NCBI GenBank assembly: GCA_039186015.1
Contig: JBCDAH010000086.1
Span: 1 to 20,496 of the forward strand
Source of the DNA: JBCBWG01 sp039186015
Lineage (GTDB): Bacteria; Pseudomonadota; Alphaproteobacteria; Rhizobiales; Hyphomicrobiaceae
Length of the DNA: 20,496 nucleotides
Direction: 5' to 3'
Part shown: piece after piece, positions 14,730-20,496 of the stretch
Position numbering within the stretch: the first letter of the stretch is position 1
How the letters are laid out: every line of letters starts with the position of its first letter
The notes under the pieces: generated by a model
Seen by the model: only the letters and a program-made list of their open reading frames with translations
The model's database searches: none
What the model was told of the DNA's origin: nothing
Program-made: the position numbers and the translations under genes

Positions 14730-15230
14730 ATGGCACGGGCGGCGATTCTGCTGATGAATCCAAAGTACCCGCACAACGTGGGTGCTGTTGTCCGTGCTTG
14801 CGCCGCCTATGGCGTTCAGCAGATGCGCTACACAGGCGACAGGATGGATACGGCGCTCGCCGAGTGGTCCCGTCTCCCGCGCGAAGAACGTATGAAAGGC
14901 TACAAGTCCGTTGACTGGCGCCGGACGGATGTGCCGTTTCAGGAGTTCGAAGACCTCACGCCAGTGGCCATCGAGGTGCGGCCGGAAAGCGAGATGTTGA
15001 CGCGCTTCGAGCATCCGGAGAACGCGCTTTACGTGTTCGGGCCGGAGGATGGCTCCCTGACGTCCGTTTCCTTGCGCCATTGCCATCGTTTCGTGGCGAT
15101 ACCGGCGCGGCATTGCCTGAACCTCGCCATGGCGGTCGGCACCGTGTTGTATGACCGCCAGGCCAAGCTCGACCCGATGTTTCAAATGGACATGGCCGCA
15201 ACCGAAGGCCGACACCGCTTCGCGTCGTGA
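14730..15230 (+). CDS. SpoU/TrmH-family RNA 2'-O-methyltransferase
   Basis: This is a predicted SAM-dependent SPOUT RNA methyltransferase of 166 residues, close to a bare catalytic domain. The three trefoil-knot motifs are in order: motif 1 NVGAVVRAC (16-24, with the Asn and Arg expected for 2'-O-methylation), motif 2 VFGPEDGSL (102-110), and motif 3 IPARHCLNLAMAVG (124-137). No N-terminal RNA-binding domain is present, as in small TrmL-like enzymes. The ATG at 14730 is chosen over TTG 14712 because GGAG (14719-14722) lies 7 nt before it. It follows aroG by 21 bp. The target RNA and position cannot be told from the sequence. Confidence 0.9.
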   Translation: MARAAILLMNPKYPHNVGAVVRACAAYGVQQMRYTGDRMDTALAEWSRLPREERMKGYKSVDWRRTDVPFQEFEDLTPVAIEVRPESEMLTRFEHPENALYVFGPEDGSLTSVSLRHCHRFVAIPARHCLNLAMAVGTVLYDRQAKLDPMFQMDMAATEGRHRFAS

Positions 15231-15245
15231 CGCGCAGTCGACGGT

Positions 15246-15264
15246 GTGTGTCAGCTGGACACAC
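15246..15264 (+). other. Short hairpin after the methyltransferase gene
   Basis: GTGTGTC (15246-15252) pairs with GACACAC (15258-15264) across a 5-nt loop, 15 nt after the methyltransferase stop. No T-run follows, so termination is possible but not shown. Confidence 0.35.
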
Positions 15265-15294
15265 GTTCCGGTGCTTGTTTCACCCGTCATTTGA

Positions 15295-15340
15295 TGCATA
15301 AATAGTGCAACAACAAGGCTTGCTGCATAAAACATGCAAC
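15295..15340. promoter_or_regulatory. Paired TGCA repeats upstream of the satD-like gene
   Basis: Two 17-nt copies, TGCATAAATAGTGCAAC (15295-15311) and TGCATAAAACATGCAAC (15324-15340), agree at 14 of 17 positions and start 29 bp apart. Each contains an inverted TGCA pair; the second is TGCAT-5-ATGCA. They end 12 bp before the preferred start codon, where a repressor operator could sit. Confidence 0.45.
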
Positions 15341-15352
15341 GATGAGGATGGC

Positions 15353-15997
15353 TTGGCAGGAGACCATCATATCCTGATGGCGGACGTCGTTGGCAGTCGT
15401 TCCCACACCGGCAGCGCGTTGCAGGCGCAGCTCAACGATGCGGTTGCTAACGTGAATGCAGACTTTGCCGACAGCATTCTATCACCCTTCGTCGTGACAC
15501 TTGGTGACGAGTTTCAAGGTGTTGTGGTGTCACTTTCGGCTGCATTGACCATCGTGCGGCACCTCGAACGCGATCGATGGACACGTCAAAGGCCGTTTCG
15601 CCTGCGCTATTCCTATGTTTTCGGCCTGATCGAAACAGACATTAATCCGGATATCGCACACGGCATGCTCGGCCCGGGCCTGACGCGAGCGCGCGATCAG
15701 CTATCGCAGAAATCCCGCAATCGGCGCAGGTTTGAATTCGAAACCGGAGACCCTGACGGCGATGCGGTTCTGGCCGAGCTGTTTACCGCAGTCGATGGCC
15801 TATCACGCCGATGGTCGGTAAAAGATGCCAACGTGATCGCAACGCTGCTTGACATCGACGACGACACGGAGGCCGCCCGTGCACTTGGAAAGGACAGATC
15901 TCTGATTTGGCGGCGACGACAAAACCTCCTGATCAGGGAATACCAGGCAGTTTGGTCGGCCATACAGCTGGTGGCGCAGAAGACGGAGCCGAGATGA
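15353..15997 (+). CDS. SatD-family protein
   Basis: SatD-family proteins are named after an acid-tolerance locus of Streptococcus mutans; their biochemical activity is not established. This 214-residue copy has an opening ILMADVVGSR (7-16), then TLGDEFQGVV (49-58), LRYSYVFGLIET, a basic stretch SRNRRR (121-126), and a C-terminal helix-turn-helix-like segment (about 171-195, EAARALGKDRSLIWRRRQ). The start is uncertain. TTG 15353 has GAGG 5 nt upstream and gives the two or three residues expected before the first strand. GTG 15305 is possible but lies inside a TGCA repeat and lacks a ribosome site; ATG 15377 would cut the first strand. The stop overlaps the next gene's start (ATGA), indicating coupled expression. 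Confidence 0.8.
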   Translation: MAGDHHILMADVVGSRSHTGSALQAQLNDAVANVNADFADSILSPFVVTLGDEFQGVVVSLSAALTIVRHLERDRWTRQRPFRLRYSYVFGLIETDINPDIAHGMLGPGLTRARDQLSQKSRNRRRFEFETGDPDGDAVLAELFTAVDGLSRRWSVKDANVIATLLDIDDDTEAARALGKDRSLIWRRRQNLLIREYQAVWSAIQLVAQKTEPR

Positions 15998-16353
15998 CTG
16001 CCGAAGCAATCTTCGTTGCCAACACCTTGGCATGGTTTGCCATGGCCGAAGTGGTGGGCCTACCCGTGTTTTACGCGCTGCGCTTTTGGCTTGGGCCGCA
16101 CGCTGGGCGGTACATCTTCTCGATTGAAACGTTCAAGGGCGCCATCGAACGACTTGTTGTGCTGGTCGGGCTGCTGTCAGGCTTTCCGCAAATTCTGATT
16201 GCGTTCGGCGCACTGAAAATTGCCAACCGCCTCGCAGATGAAGACAACAACGATCGGGCGAAGAACTACTTTTTAATTGGGAACCTGATGTCCATCCTGG
16301 TGGTCATTCTGGTTTTCCATGCCGTCCAAACCCTGCCCATCGTCCGCATATAG
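15994..16353 (+). CDS. Small three-helix membrane protein paired with SatD
   Basis: This encodes a 119-residue inner-membrane protein of unknown function. Three hydrophobic segments are visible, about residues 5-28, 53-75 and 92-115. A polar loop between the second and third holds ADEDNNDRAKNYF, with adjacent acidic and asparagine residues that could bind ions or a partner. The ATG shares the ATGA overlap with the satD-like stop, and GGAG (15985-15988) lies 5 nt upstream, so translation is almost certainly coupled. The same frame is open from 15907, but the extra 29 residues overlap satD and look non-coding. Streptococcal satD also has a membrane-protein neighbour, but I cannot say this one is homologous. 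A sensor, transporter subunit or membrane anchor for the SatD protein are all open. Confidence 0.82.
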   Translation: MTAEAIFVANTLAWFAMAEVVGLPVFYALRFWLGPHAGRYIFSIETFKGAIERLVVLVGLLSGFPQILIAFGALKIANRLADEDNNDRAKNYFLIGNLMSILVVILVFHAVQTLPIVRI

Positions 16354-16451
16354 ATACCTGCAGATGTGGGACCCATGCAGATTTAACGGACCAAAGACGC
16401 CGATGGGGCAGAGCGGTTTGGGTCGGTTCCAGCTAAGATTTGAGACGCACT

Positions 16452-16465
16452 AGGAGACAACGTTG
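16452..16465 (+). promoter_or_regulatory. nadE ribosome binding site with TTG start
   Basis: AGGAG at 16452-16456 stands 6 nt before TTG 16463. No in-frame ATG or GTG with a comparable box is available, and the TTG-initiated product starts a few residues ahead of the conserved KIALAQLNP strand. Confidence 0.75.
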
Positions 16466-18136
16466 ACCGCTGACACGAACCGCACGTTGAAGATCGCGCT
16501 GGCGCAGCTTAACCCGACCGTTGGCGATCTGGCCGGGAACGCACAACTGGTGCGCGACGCTCATCGTGTCGCGGCCGCCAAGCACGCGGATCTGGTGGTC
16601 TTTTCGGAATTGTTCATTACCGGGTACCCGCCGGAGGATCTGGTTCTCAAGCCGTCTTTCACGTCGGCGGCCCGCGCAACAATCGAGGCCCTCGCGACGG
16701 AGTTTACGGACGGCCCGGGGCTGTTGATCGGCACGATCTGGCCGGACGGTGATCATGTCTACAATGCCGTAGTGCTGATCGATCGCGGCGAGATTGTCGC
16801 CGTTCGCTACAAGGTCGATCTGCCCAACTACGGTGTGTTTGACGAAAAGCGCGTGTTTTCCGCCGGCCCATTGCCGAGCCCGATCAATTTTCGCGGCACC
16901 CGGATCGGCGTGCCGATCTGCGAAGATATCTGGACGGACGAAGTGTGTGAGTGTCTCGAAGAGACTGGCGCAGAATTCTTCCTGGTCCCCAACGGCTCGC
17001 CGTTCGACTGGCGCAAGCCGGATGTCCGCTTGAATGTGGCTGTGGCCCGGATCACGGAAACAGGCTTGCCGATTGCCTATGTCAATCAGCTGGGCGGGCA
17101 AGATGAGCTGGTGTTCGACGGCGCATCTTTTGTATTGAACCGCGACTCGACGCTCGCTGTTCAACTGCCGGCCTGGGCCGAGACGGTTGCCATGACCGAC
17201 TGGTCACCCGATGCGGATGGTCGCTGGGTTTGCGCGACCGGTGAACGGGCAGTTGTCGCCATTGATGATGACGCTGCCTATCAGGCGTGCATGGTGGGCC
17301 TCAAAGACTACGTCAATAAGAACGGCTTTCCGGGTGTCGTGCTGGGTCTGTCCGGCGGGATCGATTCCGCCCTCACGGCCGCACTTGCCGTTGACGCCCT
17401 GGGGCCAGACCGCGTGCACTGCGTGATGCTGCCTTACGAATACACATCCCGCGAAAGCCTGTCGGACGCTGCCGCCTGTGCCGAGGCGCTCGGTGTTCGC
17501 TACGACATCGTCCCGATCGCCAAACCGGTTCAGGGGTTCACCGACGCGCTTGGCGATCTATTCGCCGGCCGCGAGTCAGACGTCACGGAAGAGAACGTCC
17601 AAAGTCGCACCCGTGGTACAATCCTGATGGCGATATCGAACAAGTTCGGTGCCATGGTTTTGACGACCGGAAACAAGTCCGAGATGTCGGTGGGGTATGC
17701 GACCCTCTACGGCGACATGAACGGTGGCTACAATCCGATCAAAGACCTCTACAAAACAGAGGTTTATCGCATTGCAGACTGGCGCAACCGGCACTGTCCG
17801 GCCGGTGGCCTGGGCCCAAGCGGTGTCGTCATTCCAGTGAACATTTTGACCAAGGCGCCATCGGCCGAGCTCAGGCCCGATCAAACCGACCAGGACAGCC
17901 TGCCCGAGTACGACGTCCTCGATGACATACTGAGATGTCTGGTCGAAGACGAGCTTGCCGCAGAGGCCATTGTGGCGCGCGGGCATGCGTCGGAAACCGT
18001 GAAGCGGGTCGAGCGCCTGCTCTACATTGCCGAGTACAAGCGGCGGCAGGCAGCGCCCGGAACGAAGATCTCATCTCGGAACTTCGGTCGCGATCGCCGC
18101 TATCCGATTACCAACAAGTTCCGTGACAGCCTCTAA
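16463..18136 (+). CDS. nadE: Glutamine-dependent NAD+ synthetase
   Basis: NadE amidates nicotinic acid adenine dinucleotide to NAD+ with ATP, the last step of NAD+ synthesis, using ammonia from its own glutaminase domain. The 557-residue product has an N-terminal nitrilase-type amidase with the Glu49/Lys117/Cys153 triad (FSELFITGYPPEDL, VRYKVDLPNYG, VPICEDIW). The C-terminal synthetase domain (from about 275) carries the PP-loop LSGGIDSALT (SGGIDS at 297-302), TTGNKSEMSVGY and a KISSRNFGRDRRYPI ending. The start is TTG, supported by AGGAG 6 nt before it. The 109-bp gap after the membrane-protein gene suggests its own promoter. Everything needed for both half-reactions is present. Confidence 0.96.
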   Translation: MTADTNRTLKIALAQLNPTVGDLAGNAQLVRDAHRVAAAKHADLVVFSELFITGYPPEDLVLKPSFTSAARATIEALATEFTDGPGLLIGTIWPDGDHVYNAVVLIDRGEIVAVRYKVDLPNYGVFDEKRVFSAGPLPSPINFRGTRIGVPICEDIWTDEVCECLEETGAEFFLVPNGSPFDWRKPDVRLNVAVARITETGLPIAYVNQLGGQDELVFDGASFVLNRDSTLAVQLPAWAETVAMTDWSPDADGRWVCATGERAVVAIDDDAAYQACMVGLKDYVNKNGFPGVVLGLSGGIDSALTAALAVDALGPDRVHCVMLPYEYTSRESLSDAAACAEALGVRYDIVPIAKPVQGFTDALGDLFAGRESDVTEENVQSRTRGTILMAISNKFGAMVLTTGNKSEMSVGYATLYGDMNGGYNPIKDLYKTEVYRIADWRNRHCPAGGLGPSGVVIPVNILTKAPSAELRPDQTDQDSLPEYDVLDDILRCLVEDELAAEAIVARGHASETVKRVERLLYIAEYKRRQAAPGTKISSRNFGRDRRYPITNKFRDSL

Positions 18137-18487
18137 GACTTCGACGAGCCAACAACGGCGTTCGGCGCGCGCGATACAGGTGTGTTTCGCGACGAAGCGC
18201 GCCGCCCAGGCAAGCAAGTCATGCTGTCGCGCGGCTGTTGCAGGCAACGACGAACAGGTTTTCCAAAGATCATTTTGCAACATGATTCGAACCGTTCGCT
18301 AAGGCCGATCCGTTTTGCACAATTATTACATTTCCCACCCGTTACGGCACGGTCTGCCTCCTCTATTCATCAAACTGTTGTTAAGGGGCGCGGCCTGACA
18401 CGGCGTGCCGCTGCAATAGAGGCAGCACGACAGTCAGATTTGTGCGTGCGCCATCATTTGCTTTGTGAATATCGGGGTCGAACGGCC
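18137..18487. other. Intergenic region and leader of the CapD-type gene
   Basis: This 351-bp gap has no supportable gene. Its left part is GC-rich with a possible stem (CGGCGCGC 18163-18170 with GCGCGCCG 18197-18204). The middle is locally AT-rich, with TTTTGCA at 18273-18279 and 18313-18319, 40 bp apart. The right part (18345-18425) has several mutually exclusive pairings just upstream of the epimerase gene. The promoter probably lies here, but no clear -35/-10 pair was identified. Confidence 0.5.
18345..18425 (+). promoter_or_regulatory. Structured leader with competing stems
   Basis: CTGCCTC-CTC-TATT (18354-18367) can pair with AATAGAGGCAG (18415-18425), leaving three bases bulged, and encloses GCGGC (18390-18394) with GCCGC (18407-18411). 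Alternatively CGGCACG (18345-18351) pairs perfectly with CGTGCCG (18404-18410), using bases of the inner stem. The structure ends 62 nt before the GTG start. An attenuation or RNA-switch role is only inferred. Confidence 0.3.
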
Positions 18488-20496
18488 GTGTTAGCTGATC
18501 AAGAGCAGCAAGCGAACTTTCATAAGCAAGCAGCCGGCCGAAGCTCCGTTTCTGCAGCGCATCCTGGTCAGCGCATTATTGATCGCGCCTTACTCATCCG
18601 CCTGCTTGTTTTGTCGTACGACATGCTTGTTGGCGCCGCGGCGATGGCTGCCGGCGTGTATCTCCGCTTGGGCGAACAGGCCTGGCCGATCCTTTCCAGC
18701 CCGGAGTTCTTGACCGGTGTCGCCGTGTTCATGGCATTGGTTGGCATGACTGGGCGCATCGTTGGCTTGAACAGCGGCTTGTGGCGCTATGCGTCGATTG
18801 CCGATCTGATTGCGATCGTGAAGACGGCCTCCTTCGCGACCCTGGGCTTCCTCGCCTTCATGTTCCTGTATTCGAGACTGGAGGCGATGCCGCGCACGTC
18901 CCTCGTCACGGCGTGGGCCTTGCTGATCCTGCTTATGGCCGGTGCGCGTCTGACCTATCGGGTGTTCCGCAACCGCAGCATCCAACGGCGCGCCGAGGGC
19001 GCCGGAAGCAAAATGGCCGTCTTGATCGGTGCGGACGGTCGTTCGGAAATGTTCATCAAGGCCGTGAGCGAGCGGCCGAACATGGCCTACAGTGTCGCTG
19101 CCGTATTCGACGATCGCAACCGGCGTACCGGCATGACAATGCGCGGTATTCCCGTCATCGGTTCGCTCGGGGAGCTTGAGCACATCGTCACGAAATGCGC
19201 GCGTGACGGTCGCCCGCTGCAGAGCATTATCGTGACCAAGCACCGCAGTGAAATGGCGCCCGGCGTCCTCGACAGCATTATCGAATGGGGCGCCGACAAC
19301 GGGTATGACCTTCTTCAGGCGCCCGCTCAGGAAGACATGTCAGGCCATGGCAGTGAGGACTTTGAGCTCACGCCTTTGCGCATTGAAGACCTGCTGGGCC
19401 GACCGTCCGCCGACCTCAACACGCAAGCCCTGCGCGATCTGATTGGCGACATGACGGTGCTTGTGACGGGTGCTGGCGGCTCAATCGGTGGCGAACTCTG
19501 TCGGCAGGTCGTGCAGTATGCGCCGAAGCGCATCATCCTCGTCGAGCTGAGCGAGCACAATCTCTACCAAATCGACCGCAGTCTCGAAGCCGAGGCGCCC
19601 GAGATCGCGCGTGACGCCATCCTTGCCGACGTCCGCGACCGCGCCGCCATGTCGGAACTCTTTGCCCAGTGGCGTCCTGACCTTGTCCTCCATGCTGCTG
19701 CGCTGAAGCATGTGCCGATCGTGGAACGACAGCCGTTGGCCGGTCTCAGAACAAACGTGATCGGCACGCGCAACGTCGCCGATGCCGCACGTGAAGTCGG
19801 TGTGCGGGCCATGGTCCTGATTTCGACGGACAAGGCGGTCAACCCAACCAACATCATGGGCGCGTCAAAGCGGATGGCCGAGCGCTATTGTCAGGCGCTC
19901 GATCTGGAGTCGGAGACACGGTTCGTTACGGTCCGGTTCGGCAACGTTCTGGGCTCGAACGGCTCGGTCGTCCCACTGTTCGAGGAACAGATCCGCGCAG
20001 GCGGGCCCGTAACGGTCACCCACCCGGACATGACCCGCTACTTCATGACCATTCCGGAAGCGTCTCAACTCGTTTTGCACGCCACACGGGTTGCGCTCGA
20101 AACGGATCGCTACCGCGGACACATCCATGTTTTGGACATGGGCGAGCCGGTTAAAATTCTAAATCTGGCGAAACGCATGATCGTGCTCAGCGGCCTGAAA
20201 CCCGGTATTGATATCGACATTGTTTATACCGGCCTGCGCCCTGGCGAAAAACTCTACGAAGAGCTGTTTTGCGATAACGAGCCCCAAATCGGCACCGGCT
20301 TGAGTGGTGTGCGCATTGCAGCGTCGTCCGCCGACACATCCGGGACAGTGTTTGAGCTTGTTCGGCAGCTTGAGACGTCGGTAAAGGCCGGGGATAAATC
20401 GCGGTCGTTTCAAAATATTTATAAAGCCAACAACCCCAACAGCAACGGGCAAAAAGCCATGGCCAAAAACATTGTCGCGCGCAAACGGACGGCGCC
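18488..20496 (+). CDS. CapD/FlaA1-type membrane nucleotide-sugar dehydratase/epimerase (3' cut)
   Basis: This is a WbpM/PglF/CapD-type protein that modifies UDP-HexNAc (typically 4,6-dehydration) for capsule, O-antigen or glycan synthesis. The N-terminus has about four membrane helices (about residues 37-150, for example LLVLSYDMLVGAAAMAAG and WALLILLMAGARL). A first Rossmann-like region follows (MAVLIGADGRS). The catalytic SDR domain starts with TGAGGSIG (327-334). The Ser446/Met457/Lys461 set (STDKAVNP, MGASK) replaces the usual Tyr, as in this family. GLRPGEKLYEELF is typical of the C-terminal part. The frame is open to the window edge (669 codons), ending in an Asn- and Lys-rich stretch. 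The GTG start at 18488 is tentative, with a weak GGGG 10 nt upstream; GTG 18446 is an alternative. No ATG precedes the first helix. Confidence 0.9.
   Translation, partial: MLADQEQQANFHKQAAGRSSVSAAHPGQRIIDRALLIRLLVLSYDMLVGAAAMAAGVYLRLGEQAWPILSSPEFLTGVAVFMALVGMTGRIVGLNSGLWRYASIADLIAIVKTASFATLGFLAFMFLYSRLEAMPRTSLVTAWALLILLMAGARLTYRVFRNRSIQRRAEGAGSKMAVLIGADGRSEMFIKAVSERPNMAYSVAAVFDDRNRRTGMTMRGIPVIGSLGELEHIVTKCARDGRPLQSIIVTKHRSEMAPGVLDSIIEWGADNGYDLLQAPAQEDMSGHGSEDFELTPLRIEDLLGRPSADLNTQALRDLIGDMTVLVTGAGGSIGGELCRQVVQYAPKRIILVELSEHNLYQIDRSLEAEAPEIARDAILADVRDRAAMSELFAQWRPDLVLHAAALKHVPIVERQPLAGLRTNVIGTRNVADAAREVGVRAMVLISTDKAVNPTNIMGASKRMAERYCQALDLESETRFVTVRFGNVLGSNGSVVPLFEEQIRAGGPVTVTHPDMTRYFMTIPEASQLVLHATRVALETDRYRGHIHVLDMGEPVKILNLAKRMIVLSGLKPGIDIDIVYTGLRPGEKLYEELFCDNEPQIGTGLSGVRIAASSADTSGTVFELVRQLETSVKAGDKSRSFQNIYKANNPNSNGQKAMAKNIVARKRTA

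Noticed and set aside
16359..16381. Possible hairpin after the small membrane-protein gene
   Set aside because: The pairing needs a four-base bulge and an extremely small loop, and no T-run follows.
18270..18300. tRNA T-loop-like GGTTCGAATC on the minus strand
   Set aside because: The flanking bases do not form a T-stem, and no acceptor stem, anticodon arm or CCA end can be drawn.
18590..19243. Minus-strand 217-codon frame opposite the CapD-type gene
   Set aside because: It is an antisense shadow; the plus strand encodes clear membrane helices and Rossmann motifs.

Overview
This window looks like an ordinary chromosomal segment of an alphaproteobacterium, probably from Hyphomicrobiales or a close relative. 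The inference rests on the moderately high GC content, the gph/rpiA/gor neighbourhood, a class II (plant-type) DAHP synthase, an ExoN-like GalU and a YjgR-type HerA ATPase. No transposase, integrase, CRISPR array, rRNA or convincing tRNA was found. Two genes are cut by the window edges: guaB on the left, missing only its last few codons, and a CapD/FlaA1-type epimerase on the right, with no stop inside the window.

Layout, left to right. guaB (minus) is divergent from galU (plus, TTG start). galU is followed by manC, a fused mannose-1-phosphate guanylyltransferase/mannose-6-phosphate isomerase. A perfect 17-bp stem-loop separates manC from a convergent gene for a small secreted two-cysteine protein. 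gph (minus) is divergent from rpiA and gor (plus). Then come an SDR oxidoreductase, a periplasmic YceI-family protein and a patatin-like lipoprotein (all plus), facing a convergent HerA/YjgR-type ATPase (minus). A 588-bp gap with a long interrupted palindrome precedes aroG (class II) and a SpoU-type RNA methyltransferase, which are closely spaced. Next is a translationally coupled pair, a SatD-family protein and a small three-helix membrane protein. nadE (TTG start) and, after a structured leader, the CapD-type membrane epimerase complete the window.

Functionally, galU, manC and the CapD-type epimerase supply sugar nucleotides (UDP-glucose, GDP-mannose, modified UDP-HexNAc) for surface polysaccharides. 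gph, rpiA, aroG, nadE and guaB are core metabolic genes. gor supports the glutathione redox system. The envelope group holds the YceI protein, the patatin lipoprotein and the small exported protein.

The least explained part is the SatD/membrane-protein pair at 15353-16353. It has a cyclase-like motif spacing, a C-terminal helix-turn-helix-like segment, an ATGA stop/start overlap and a pair of TGCA-based repeats just upstream. All functional statements come from reading motifs and gene order by eye; no database search was run.
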